A stretch of 64,000 bases of DNA from Ectothiorhodospira lacustris (GTDB taxonomy: Bacteria; Pseudomonadota; Gammaproteobacteria; Ectothiorhodospirales; Ectothiorhodospiraceae), in NCBI RefSeq assembly GCF_022227845.1, contig NZ_JAJNQN010000004.1, positions 1 to 64,000 of the forward strand, given 5' to 3'. Below the pieces are notes generated by a model that was not told where the DNA came from, searched no databases, and saw nothing but the letters and a program-made list of their open reading frames with translations. Position numbers and translations under genes: made by a program. The stretch's first letter is position 1; the number at the start of each line of letters is the position of its first letter. This document shows positions 1 through 8,771 of the stretch, piece by piece.

Positions 1-723
1 CTAGAGCATCTGAACGAACACTTATGCTCGCACCTGGATGGACGTTTGTCGCATTTCGCTTGTGAGCATCGGGTTCGCACGGACCAGGGTGGATGGAAGT
101 GGATATTGTCCCGGGGGCTGGTGGTGCGCCGCGATCCGCATGGCAAGCCGCTGCGTATGGTGGGTACTATCACCGATATCAGCGAGCGCAAACGTATGGA
201 GCAGGAGCTCCGAGAAATGGCCACGACCGATTACCTCACGGGCTTGGCCAATCGCCGCCATTTTCTGGAGCGCGTGACCGAGGAGCTGGCCCGCCTGAAG
301 CGGGATGGGGGCCATCAGGCGGTGGTGCTGCTGCTGGATCTGGATTACTTCAAGGCGGTGAATGACACCTACGGCCATTCTGCCGGTGATGCCGTCATCA
401 GGCATTTTGCCCGGTTGATGCGTGATTGCCTGCGCAGGATGGATGTACCCGGGCGTGTGGGTGGCGAGGAGTTTTCGGTACTACTGCCCGACACCGATAT
501 CGATGCGGCCCTGCATCTGGCGGAAAGGCTGAGAGCTCGGGTCGCCGAGGCTCCCGTGCAGGTCGATCACCAGCAGATCCCGGTGACGGTCAGCATCGGG
601 CTGACCTTGCTGACTCAGGCGGACGCCTCACCGTATGCTGCCCTGCAGCGCGCCGATTTGGCCCTTTACCGGGCCAAGGATAGGGGGCGTAATCGGGTGG
701 AGGTGCTGTCCGCGGGGGATTAG
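1..723 (+). CDS. PAS-GGDEF diguanylate cyclase, 5' end outside window
   Basis: The reading frame is open from base 1, so the gene begins upstream; only the last 240 codons are here. The first ~65 residues look like the end of a PAS domain with its PAC segment (the GTITDISERKR stretch is a typical PAS-to-GGDEF junction). The rest is a complete GGDEF domain: the DLDYFKAVND metal/GTP segment, a GGEEF active site, and an RRMD inhibitory I-site placed exactly five residues before it. It should therefore make cyclic di-GMP from two GTP and be subject to product inhibition. The sensory part that decides its signal lies outside the window. A TTG at position 46 could be called as a start but would cut through the PAS domain, so a partial gene is preferred. 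Confidence 0.9.
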   Translation, partial: LEHLNEHLCSHLDGRLSHFACEHRVRTDQGGWKWILSRGLVVRRDPHGKPLRMVGTITDISERKRMEQELREMATTDYLTGLANRRHFLERVTEELARLKRDGGHQAVVLLLDLDYFKAVNDTYGHSAGDAVIRHFARLMRDCLRRMDVPGRVGGEEFSVLLPDTDIDAALHLAERLRARVAEAPVQVDHQQIPVTVSIGLTLLTQADASPYAALQRADLALYRAKDRGRNRVEVLSAGD

Positions 724-950
724 AGCAGGGCGGTAGGGTCAGAAATGCCGGCACCAAGGTGTGCTATGCAGTTCCTGAAGGCAGGTGAGCAGTCGCCGAA
801 AGGTATCGCGGTGCCTGCCTGGCCACCGACTGGAGGCCCTGTTCGGAGGGCCGAAAAGGAGAGGGCGCAGGCTCTCTGCACCCGGCTCCGATCACAGCCG
901 TCCCGGTGGTCGCCGAGGCTCTTTATTAACCGCGAAACATAGGAGCAGTC

Positions 951-1592
951 ATGCACGGCCCGAGCCCAGAGACGAAGCACCCGATGGAGGGGTTCCCGCA
1001 GGTTTGCTTCATCCGCAATACGGTGCGCAATCCGAACATCATCATCGGCGAGTACACGTATTACGACGACCCGGAGGACGCCGAGGATTTCGAACGCAAC
1101 GTGCTCTATCACTTCCCGTTTGTCGGCGACCGCCTGATCATCGGAAAATTCTGCGCGATCGCGCGCGGCGTGCGGTTCATCATGAACGGCGCGAATCACG
1201 CGCTGTCCGGCATTTCGACCTATCCGTTCTACATCTTCGGCAACGGGTGGGAAGGGGCGGAACCGGCAGCGGCCGACCTTGCGTATAAGGGCGACACGAT
1301 TGTCGGAAACGATGTCTGGATCGGCTACGAGACGCTGATCATGCCCGGGGTACATATCGGCAACGGCGCGATCGTTTCGGCACGTTCCGTGGTGGTGCGT
1401 GACGTGCCGCCGTACACCATCGTCGGCGGCAACCCGGCGCAGCCGATTCGCCCGCGCTTTGCGCCTGATGTCATCGCTCGCCTTGAGGCCGTCGCCTGGT
1501 GGGACTGGCCGATCCAGAAGATCACCGCCCACCTGGACAGAATCACGGGCGCCGATGTCGACGCGCTGGAGGCGGTTGCTGCGAGCAATTGA
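951..1592 (+). CDS. Vat/CatB-type xenobiotic acetyltransferase (left-handed beta-helix)
   Basis: A 213-residue protein of the hexapeptide-repeat xenobiotic acetyltransferase family, which transfers acetyl from acetyl-CoA to hydroxyls of streptogramin A, chloramphenicol or other small molecules. Residues 75-100 carry the family signature, an N-H pair followed by STYPF and a GNGWE loop; the His is the usual catalytic base. Hexapeptide turns (IVGNDVWIG, IMPGVHIGNGAIV) follow, and the C-terminal VGGNPAQPIR motif is standard. AGGAG lies just before the ATG. The gene stands alone between a cyclase gene and an activase gene, with no resistance partner, transposase or integron end that I can see. Chromosomal family members often have unknown substrates, so antibiotic resistance should not be assumed. 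Confidence 0.9.
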   Translation: MHGPSPETKHPMEGFPQVCFIRNTVRNPNIIIGEYTYYDDPEDAEDFERNVLYHFPFVGDRLIIGKFCAIARGVRFIMNGANHALSGISTYPFYIFGNGWEGAEPAAADLAYKGDTIVGNDVWIGYETLIMPGVHIGNGAIVSARSVVVRDVPPYTIVGGNPAQPIRPRFAPDVIARLEAVAWWDWPIQKITAHLDRITGADVDALEAVAASN

Positions 1593-1736
1593 GTGTCACC
1601 GCCAGGCCGGTTGGGCAGCCCGAGCGCGACCGATTCTCGTCACGCCTTGATGTTCGGTGATCGGCAGAGTAATTAACAGCTTCACTCAATCAGATGACTT
1701 GTTGAGACCTGGCGCCAGCAGGACGACAATAAACGC

Positions 1737-4700
1737 ATGTTGCGGAACGACTCGCCCAAGCTCTACATCGATGCCGGGATCAGCCAGGTGAGGGCGGCAC
1801 TGTACGTCCACGGGTCACCGGTACGTGAGTGGGATCTGGCGGCTACCGGGGAATTACCCGGGCAGGTGCGCGACAGCGGCCTGAGGGCCGCAAGCCAGGA
1901 CAGCGCGGTGCGCATCACCGGCAAACTCGCCGAACCGGTACGCCGGCTGCTAGGGCGGGGTACCCTCATCCTGCCCGCCGCAGCCCTGTGGGCTGCCTTG
2001 CGTGAGCGCCAGCAGCGTGACTATCCCGGACAGCGGGTAGGCCTTCTGGAGATCTCCGCTTCCGGCTATCTGGCCCTTGCCCTGGATTGCCACGGTGGCG
2101 CCGGTGACACCGGCCTGGTCATCCACCCCCGCTGTGGCGCCGGTTCCGGCACCAACCTCACCCGTGTGTTGCAAAAGCTGGATGTCCCCCCCGAGGCCGT
2201 GGACACGCTGCTCGCGGAATACCTGGGCGAGACCGGCCGGGAGCGGCGGTCGGCCCTGCCGGTGCGGGCTGACCGCTGTGGCGTCTTCGGGGCCTCGGCC
2301 ACCATCTCCGACAAGAACCAGGGTATCCCGGTGGCCCATGCCCTGGCGGTCACCCTGAAGTCCGAGATCAACAAGGCCTGCCGAAGGCTGCCCCTGCCTG
2401 TGGATCGGGTACTGTTGTGCGGTGGCCTGTTCCGATGGGCCTTCGCCCGGGATTGCGCCGTGGATGCCCTGACCGCCGTCGGTGTGCCCCACGTCACCCA
2501 CATGGCCGACGCCAACCTGACGCTGGAGGGGTTGCGGGCGCTGGATGCAACGGCGCCGGATCCGACCACCGCGCCATCCCCACCTGCGGCCGCGGCGCCG
2601 GCGTTTGATCACCCGGCTTTCACCGCCCTGGAGTCTCAACTGGAGGAACGGGACCAGTTGCACCGCCTGCCCGCGCCTGCGTTGGACCCCGATGACTGGC
2701 GCCCTGGCCATCCGGTGAACATCGGCCTGGACGTGGGTTCCACCATGGCCAAGATGGTCATCGCCGATGCCGAGGACGGCCGTCTGCTGCACGCCGCCTC
2801 CCAGAGCAACGCCGGCGAGACCATCGCCACGCTCAAGGCCCTGTTCACTGCCCTGCAGGATGCCGGCCACCGTCACCTGAACGTGGGCCGCATCGGCATC
2901 ACCGGCAGCGCCCGCTACCAGGTGCGCGAGGCCCTCACCCGGCTTTATCCGGCACTTGAGGGACGGGTGGCGGTGATGGTGGAGAACTACGCCCACGCCC
3001 GGGGCTCCCTGGCGGTGGCCCGCGAGCACGTGGGCGCGCTGGCCGAGGCCGGGCATGATGTGGACACCCGCTGGTGCATCCTGGTGGATATCGGCGGTGA
3101 GGACACGAAGATCTCCACCCTGTTGCTGGAGCGCGGTGACCTGTTCGACAACGCCATGAACATCAAGTGCTCCGCCGGCACCGGCAGCCTCATGGACACC
3201 CTGGCCAGTCTGTTTGGTCTGCCCTCGGCCCGCGAGGCCTACGAACAGGCCCAGGCGGCGCCCGGCGCCCATGACCTGGATGCCACCTGCTCGGTGTTTC
3301 TCATGGAGCACGCCCGCACTCTGCAGGCCCGTGGCGTGGGCAACGATGTGATTCTCGCCTCCGCCTGTTGGGCGGTGGTGGAGAACATGGCCCGTACGCT
3401 ATGGAACCAGATCAGCCTGCCGCCCCGGACCGTGGTGCTGTTGCACGGTCAGCCGATGCTGGGTCGGCCGCTCCCCGCGGCGGTGGTCAGCCGCCTGCAG
3501 CGCCTGGTGGGGGCGCCAATCCATGGCCTGGTGCCCCCCTTGCCGGGTCACCGGGCCTGCCTGGGCCTGCTGCCGGGACCGGCAGAGACCCAGGACACCG
3601 TCAGCGTGCACCTGAACACCTTCATCCAGCGTGAGTACGACAAGCGCATCATCACCTGCAAGGGGGCTGTCTGCGGCGATCCCCAGGCCCGTTGCCACCG
3701 CACGGCCCTGAAGAGCATTGATCCCATGCAGGGCACGCTGCGCCTCACCTTGGGTGGCTGCAGTGCCATCAATGAGGCCACCGGCCGCAAGGGTGTGCGG
3801 GCATCGCCACGGGTGGCGGATCCCTACCAGGCGCTCTGGCGGCAAAGCGACCAGCACCTGCCGCGCAGCGAGGCACCGGATCGACTGGTCATTCCCAGGG
3901 CCTTTGCCGTTTCCGAATGGGCGGGGTTTTTCGCCGAGCTGTTCACCCAACTGGATCTCCCCGTGCATGTGGACAATCCGCAAACCGACGATGTCCTGGC
4001 CGGGCAGTCGCGATTTCGCGTGGATACCTGCGCCCCGCATCTGGGGGCCGTGGGCCAGTTGACCCGACTGGCGGGCGAACCCCATGGCTATATCCTGGCA
4101 CCGCAGATCGAGTTCCTGCCGCTGACCGGGGCCGGACTGGGACGCAGTTGCACCGTCAATCAGGGAGGACTGGCCACTGCGCGGGCCATGGCACAGGAGA
4201 CCCACCCAAAGGCGAGGATCCAGCTGTTTCACCTCAACCTGCGCCATCCCGATGCGGCCGCCCTGGCCGCCCAGCTGTGGCCGCAGTTGCGATCGGTGTT
4301 CGCCCATTACCACCGCAAGGTCGACCGGACCCGCCTGGAGTCGGCCATCGACCAGGCGCTGGCGGCCCAGCGGGCCTGGCGTCAGGCCCTGCAGGACACC
4401 CTGGCCGCCCAGTTGGAAGAGGCCATGGCGGATGGTCAGGAGATCGCGCTGGTGCTGGGCCGGGAATACATCCTCACCCCGGGGCTCTACGACAGCCACG
4501 CCGGCCGCCTGCTGCGTGACCGCGCTCTGGTGCCGGTGCCCGCCCATGTGCTGGACGTGACGGCGGATGACGACCTGGCCCATCTTTACTGGCGCAATCC
4601 CCAGGTCATGACCACTTTGGTGAGGGCGGTCAGCCGGCGCCGGCTGCATACCCGTCTGCGACATGAGCGCTTGCGGCGACTGTTCCAGCAGCTGGAGGCC

Positions 4701-6374
4701 CCGGACCGCCAGCCGTTGGCCCTGGTCTTCGTCTCCACCTTCCTGTGCGGCCCCGACAGCGTCACCCTGCCGCTGATGGCGGAGTTTGCCCGGCAACGGC
4801 CCTTCCTGCTGATCCAGTCGGATGCGGCCATCCAGGAACTGGCCCACCTGGAGAACCGGGTCAACACCCATGCCCAGCAGGTGCGGCAGTATCTCTCCCA
4901 GGGGGTGTGGCAGGCCCCGGAGGAGGGCTTCGAGGTCCAGACCCTGCAGCGGCTCACCGATCTCTCCGACGGCATCGATCCGGAGCGGGACGTGCTGGCC
5001 CTGCCCACTTTGGCGGACAACCGCTTCGTGACCTCGGTGCTGCAGAGCACCCCGCTGACCTGCCTGGACAACTACGACGACACCTACGACCTGGAGGCGG
5101 CCATCCGCCGCGGCCGCGCCGCGGCCGGCGAGTCGGTATGCGCCCCCCTGGCCGCGGTCTACGGCGACACCCTGTCCCTGGTGGAACGCTTTCGCCGCTT
5201 GCGGCAGGACCCGCAATCCCCGCTGTACGGCAAACGCCGCCTGCTGGTGTTCAACAACAAGGGGCTGGGCCCCTGCCGTCAGGGGCAGTACGTGGAGACC
5301 CACAAACTCCTGTTTCATCGTAATCCGGGTGACATCCGCGACGAGGCCGACGAGGGCGAGGCGGAGGATCTACTAAGGTTCCTGGTGGCCATGGAAGACC
5401 GGGGCTTTGACGTGGGCCTGGGCAAGGCGGTGTTGCTGCGTTGCATGCAGGGCGCGGTGCTGCAGGGCGTGTGTCATCAGTTGTTGTTCGAGGCAGCGGC
5501 CCGCTGCCCCGACACCGATGCCCTGGCGCGTCTGCGCCATGACCATCGTGCCCTGACGGAAGCCATCTTCCAGCGACAGCGCGAGTTCACGGCACCGGAA
5601 CGTGCGTTGTCCTGGTGGCCGGCCTGGACCCGCCACCGGCGCGCGCTGCAGCGGCCCTTGCGGGATTTCGCCGGGCGCTGGCTGGATCGCCCACCGGTCG
5701 CGGCGTCGCCGTTGAAGATCCATGTGGAAGGGGAGACCTACATGCGTGTGGCCCAGGTGGAAGCCCTGTTCGACTGCCTGCTCAGGCTGCTCGGACCGGG
5801 CCGTTTTCGCCTGACCTACACCCCGGTGTGGTCCTATCTGGACTACAAGAACGCCAGCCGGCGCTGGCGCAGCCTGGAGACGGTTCGGGAAAGTCACGCC
5901 CGGCTGTCCCGCACCACGGATCCAGATACCCGGTTATCGCTGCGTCGCCTGCGCAACGCCCGCACGGGTCGCTATCTTGGCGCCCTGGCCGTGGAATGGG
6001 GCTTTCGCCAGTGGCTGGCCCGGCCCCTCTACCGGGCGGCGGGCTTGCCGCTGCCTGAGAGCATGGCCCAGGCGTTGACCCGCTCCCGGCGATTGATCCC
6101 CACCGGCCGACCGGGCGGGGAACTCTCCCCCTACGTGGGCGAGGCCCTGGGCAAACTGGAAGCCGGTTACGACATCGTCTTCAATGTCGCCCCCGAGGGC
6201 TGCATGGTATCGAGCATGGGGGATGCCATGAGCGGACGCCTCACTGAAGAAGCCGGCGGCCGGGGCCGCATCCAGCCCCTGTTCTCCGCCCAGGGCACCC
6301 TGGACGAAGACCTGGTCTCCCAGGCACTGCTCCAGGCCGTGGGCCCCGAGGGGCTCTATCGTCGCTGGGGCTGA
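1737..6374 (+). CDS. giant CoA-dehydratase activase-related protein (two BcrAD/BadFG ATPase domains + HgdB-like/DUF2229 region)
   Basis: A 1545-residue protein of the 2-hydroxyacyl-CoA dehydratase activator superfamily. Residues ~1-270 form one ASKHA-type ATPase domain with a CGAGSG motif (~140) and a Cys-x-VF-x-x-S motif (~183). Residues ~325-580 form a second, more canonical one, with DVGST phosphate loop, DIGGEDTK (~450), KCSAGTG (~477) and CSVF (~520). In known activators these Cys residues bind the [4Fe-4S] cluster shared by two subunits; here both half-sites may come from one chain. From ~625 onward the protein resembles HgdB-like/DUF2229 regions with scattered Cys. Such proteins are widespread but their substrate is unknown. 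No dehydratase subunits are adjacent. An AGGAC-type ribosome site precedes the ATG. Confidence 0.85.
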   Translation: MLRNDSPKLYIDAGISQVRAALYVHGSPVREWDLAATGELPGQVRDSGLRAASQDSAVRITGKLAEPVRRLLGRGTLILPAAALWAALRERQQRDYPGQRVGLLEISASGYLALALDCHGGAGDTGLVIHPRCGAGSGTNLTRVLQKLDVPPEAVDTLLAEYLGETGRERRSALPVRADRCGVFGASATISDKNQGIPVAHALAVTLKSEINKACRRLPLPVDRVLLCGGLFRWAFARDCAVDALTAVGVPHVTHMADANLTLEGLRALDATAPDPTTAPSPPAAAAPAFDHPAFTALESQLEERDQLHRLPAPALDPDDWRPGHPVNIGLDVGSTMAKMVIADAEDGRLLHAASQSNAGETIATLKALFTALQDAGHRHLNVGRIGITGSARYQVREALTRLYPALEGRVAVMVENYAHARGSLAVAREHVGALAEAGHDVDTRWCILVDIGGEDTKISTLLLERGDLFDNAMNIKCSAGTGSLMDTLASLFGLPSAREAYEQAQAAPGAHDLDATCSVFLMEHARTLQARGVGNDVILASACWAVVENMARTLWNQISLPPRTVVLLHGQPMLGRPLPAAVVSRLQRLVGAPIHGLVPPLPGHRACLGLLPGPAETQDTVSVHLNTFIQREYDKRIITCKGAVCGDPQARCHRTALKSIDPMQGTLRLTLGGCSAINEATGRKGVRASPRVADPYQALWRQSDQHLPRSEAPDRLVIPRAFAVSEWAGFFAELFTQLDLPVHVDNPQTDDVLAGQSRFRVDTCAPHLGAVGQLTRLAGEPHGYILAPQIEFLPLTGAGLGRSCTVNQGGLATARAMAQETHPKARIQLFHLNLRHPDAAALAAQLWPQLRSVFAHYHRKVDRTRLESAIDQALAAQRAWRQALQDTLAAQLEEAMADGQEIALVLGREYILTPGLYDSHAGRLLRDRALVPVPAHVLDVTADDDLAHLYWRNPQVMTTLVRAVSRRRLHTRLRHERLRRLFQQLEAPDRQPLALVFVSTFLCGPDSVTLPLMAEFARQRPFLLIQSDAAIQELAHLENRVNTHAQQVRQYLSQGVWQAPEEGFEVQTLQRLTDLSDGIDPERDVLALPTLADNRFVTSVLQSTPLTCLDNYDDTYDLEAAIRRGRAAAGESVCAPLAAVYGDTLSLVERFRRLRQDPQSPLYGKRRLLVFNNKGLGPCRQGQYVETHKLLFHRNPGDIRDEADEGEAEDLLRFLVAMEDRGFDVGLGKAVLLRCMQGAVLQGVCHQLLFEAAARCPDTDALARLRHDHRALTEAIFQRQREFTAPERALSWWPAWTRHRRALQRPLRDFAGRWLDRPPVAASPLKIHVEGETYMRVAQVEALFDCLLRLLGPGRFRLTYTPVWSYLDYKNASRRWRSLETVRESHARLSRTTDPDTRLSLRRLRNARTGRYLGALAVEWGFRQWLARPLYRAAGLPLPESMAQALTRSRRLIPTGRPGGELSPYVGEALGKLEAGYDIVFNVAPEGCMVSSMGDAMSGRLTEEAGGRGRIQPLFSAQGTLDEDLVSQALLQAVGPEGLYRRWG

Positions 6375-6452
6375 GCAGCAGGAAGGTATCGATGATGTGA
6401 GTGTTACCCGGACGATGCCATGGCGCACCCGTATGATTCCGCAACAGAATGT

Positions 6453-7151
6453 TCAATTGATGCTTCGGCTGGGATGATTTTGCGCGGCTGACTGGATCGA
6501 GCACGCTATCGCAGTCCCGGCAATGATGGTCGCCGCCGCCAGCGGGATCAGTGCCCCGGTTGCGTCAATCGCCATCAAGGTCAGCGACCCGATCACGCAC
6601 CAGAGGGTGGGAATGGTCAGGGCGAGCCAGAGAGCGGGGCCGCGCAGGATGATCAACAGCACGCCCAGAGTGGCGATGGCAGTGGGGTCGGGGTGCAGCC
6701 CGTAGGTCTCGGCATGGCTCAGGCCTGGGCCGATGGTTGCCGCGATCAGAGGATAGCCAAACAGGGAAACCACCGTGATGGTCGTTCCGATCCAGGCCGA
6801 GAGCCCTTTGGATGGTCCTTGCGTCCTGATTGATCCGGCGAAAAAAGCGAAGGTGAGCAACAAAACGGCCTGGGCGACAAAGCCCCAGCCAAACCACGGG
6901 GCGGCCCAGTTCAGTTCGGCGTAATAGGTCAGGTGGAAGAGGATTCCGCTCGTCAGCCAGGCGGGGGCGAGCAGGACCAGGGCCATGCGCTTATTGCCGC
7001 GAAGCGCGAGCAGCAGGGCGGCCAGGCCGATAGATACAGCAACAATGTGCAGTGGCCAGAAGGTCTCGTTGATGCGCTCCAGCAAACGCCAGTAGATATC
7101 CGCGGTGAACGGGATGAAGTCTTCGAGGCGGTAGGTCTGCCAGTCACTCAT
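6453..7151 (-). CDS. multi-spanning membrane protein, probable DUF6064 family
   Basis: A 232-residue protein with a short cytoplasmic start (SDWQTYRLEDFIPF) followed by about six to seven hydrophobic segments spread over the whole length, and a polar C-terminal tail. The N-terminal pattern and size fit the uncharacterised DUF6064 membrane family; this assignment rests on recall of the family pattern and is moderate. It lies seven bases downstream of the aldo/keto reductase gene on the same strand and is probably the last gene of a three-gene unit. No catalytic or transport motif is visible, so no function is proposed. Confidence 0.7.
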   Translation of the reverse strand: MSDWQTYRLEDFIPFTADIYWRLLERINETFWPLHIVAVSIGLAALLLALRGNKRMALVLLAPAWLTSGILFHLTYYAELNWAAPWFGWGFVAQAVLLLTFAFFAGSIRTQGPSKGLSAWIGTTITVVSLFGYPLIAATIGPGLSHAETYGLHPDPTAIATLGVLLIILRGPALWLALTIPTLWCVIGSLTLMAIDATGALIPLAAATIIAGTAIACSIQSAAQNHPSRSIN

Positions 7152-7158
7152 TGGGCGA

Positions 7159-8088
7159 TTACAGCGACGCCACGTGGCGGATCATGCGTTCCCGCGTTGC
7201 CGGCGTTGGCATGGGGTCGTGGCCGGCGCGCATGTTCTCGATGACGTGCTCAACGCGGGTCGTTGCCGGGATGGCGCAGGTCAGCGCCGGATGGCTGACA
7301 ATGAACTTGAGCAGGAAGTCGGCCCAGTTGCGGCAATCGAATTCTTCAGCGGCCCATTCAGGGACTTCGTGTCGACGCTGGATGTTCTTGATCAGGCTGC
7401 CACCGTCGTACGGGCGATTAGCGATCACGGCAATGCCTTTTTCCTGCGCCAGCGGCAGCAGGCGATCTTCGACCCGGCGATGGGTGATGTTGTAGGTCAG
7501 TTGCACGAAATCGATGTCGTGTTCTCGCATGATGCGCTCGATTTGGTCGTGGCGGCGACCGTGCGAGGTGGTGATGCCGACATGAGCGATTTCGCCATCG
7601 GCCTTCATCTGCTTGAGTACGTCCAGGTGCTCGCGCCAGTCGGTGAGGTTGTGGACCTGGACCAGATCGAAACGGTCGACCCCCCAACGGTCGGACAGAT
7701 CGCTGATCTGCTCGCGTGTGCTGCCGCCGGCCGGGCTCCAGACCTTCTCCGCCGCGTAGAGCGAGTCCGGCTTGCCCAGTTTGTCGAGTGCATGGCCCAT
7801 GACGTCGGGTGCGGAGCCGTACATCGGTGAAGAATCCACCAGGCCGCCACCGTGTTCGAAGAAGGCACGAACGACCTCGGCCCGTGCGTCGAGCAGTTGC
7901 GGATCCCTGCCGACATTGAACGTCCGCCAGGTACCCAGGCCGATGACCGGCAGATGCCCGCCACCGGGGATGGCCTTGCGGAGCAGGCCGCCGGAGTCGG
8001 CAAAAGACGGATGCGGTGTAAACCAGGCCGCGGCGATGCCGCCAACGAGGAGTTTCAGGGCAGTTCGGCGCGAGTGGAGATGACTCAT
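7159..8088 (-). CDS. Tat-exported aldo/keto reductase
   Basis: A 309-residue NAD(P)H-dependent oxidoreductase of the aldo/keto reductase superfamily. It starts with a twin-arginine signal (SRRTALKLL followed by a hydrophobic stretch ending near residue 30, ALA-like cleavage region before SFADSGG), so the folded enzyme is expected in the periplasm with cofactor already bound. The TIM-barrel core is visible: GLGTWRTF at the first strand, DSSPMYGSA carrying the Asp and Tyr of the catalytic tetrad, AAEKVW carrying the Lys, and LVQVHN carrying the His. It overlaps the upstream membrane gene by four bases (ATGA) and is followed closely by another membrane gene, suggesting a small operon. The substrate is unknown. 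Confidence 0.88.
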   Translation of the reverse strand: MSHLHSRRTALKLLVGGIAAAWFTPHPSFADSGGLLRKAIPGGGHLPVIGLGTWRTFNVGRDPQLLDARAEVVRAFFEHGGGLVDSSPMYGSAPDVMGHALDKLGKPDSLYAAEKVWSPAGGSTREQISDLSDRWGVDRFDLVQVHNLTDWREHLDVLKQMKADGEIAHVGITTSHGRRHDQIERIMREHDIDFVQLTYNITHRRVEDRLLPLAQEKGIAVIANRPYDGGSLIKNIQRRHEVPEWAAEEFDCRNWADFLLKFIVSHPALTCAIPATTRVEHVIENMRAGHDPMPTPATRERMIRHVASL

Positions 8089-8504
8089 GACGACCTCGTT
8101 CGGAAAAGCTCAGGTTTGACTGCCACCGTAGCAAGAATCAGTGTGAAGGCGGAGAGCACGAAAACCTTGTTGACGAACCAGTTGGTCTTCCAGCTACTCC
8201 AGTCCGGTTCGGCCAGAAAGAGGGCGAACAGGGTCAGGATGATGATGATCTCGATGACCGACATGCTAACGGCCAGCCAGCGCGTGTACCAGGGCTGCAT
8301 CAACAGCGCCCAGCCCAGCCAGACATGCGCGACCGGCCACAAGTCCCAGAAGACGTAAGTGGCCCAGGGCTCGTCCGTGAACAGGGCGAAGGTGATCGGA
8401 AAGACGTACTTGATGAATGCCGACCAGGCGGCCAACACGAAAAGCAGGTGGGCGAGGAAGGTGATCCAGCCGGAATAGGGGGCTTGTAATCGGAATCGAG
8501 TCAT
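8085..8504 (-). CDS. small four-helix membrane protein
   Basis: About 139 residues with four clear hydrophobic segments, rich in Trp and Tyr near the membrane edges (for example a YVFWDLWPVAHVWLGW stretch). I do not recognise the family. The ATG at 8502-8504 is preferred because it gives a short polar start (MTRFRLQ) and there is no convincing ribosome site for the GTG nine codons upstream (8529-8531). Its stop overlaps the start of the reductase gene, so the two are almost certainly translated together. A membrane electron donor or anchor for the periplasmic reductase is possible, but nothing in the sequence such as paired haem His proves it. Confidence 0.7.
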   Translation of the reverse strand: MTRFRLQAPYSGWITFLAHLLFVLAAWSAFIKYVFPITFALFTDEPWATYVFWDLWPVAHVWLGWALLMQPWYTRWLAVSMSVIEIIIILTLFALFLAEPDWSSWKTNWFVNKVFVLSAFTLILATVAVKPELFRTRSS

Positions 8505-8771
8505 GTCGGGTCTCGGATTGTGGGCAACCACGGTGGCTGACCGGCCGGCGCGTTCAGGTCCACGCCATCCAGGGCACGGGTGCCGCCAAAGTCCCTTATC
8601 AGCCCTTCCATTTCGATCGCATCGCTCATCCCTACCTCAGGGGAGCCGGATTCGAATCCGAGTGCTATCGTATGTGAAGACAGTCTGCTGGAGATACACC
8701 CTCATGCTTGGCTGCCACGGGCACGGACTTGTTCGGGCCTCTCCCGGACGTTGGAGTGGAGGATATTCGTG

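Noticed and set aside
724-950. Search for an integron or IS end before the acetyltransferase gene
   Set aside because: No inverted repeats, attC-like core or transposase fragment could be seen in the 227 bases.
3399-5318. Long antisense frame within the activase gene
   Set aside because: Same shadow effect; the sense frame has clear family motifs throughout.
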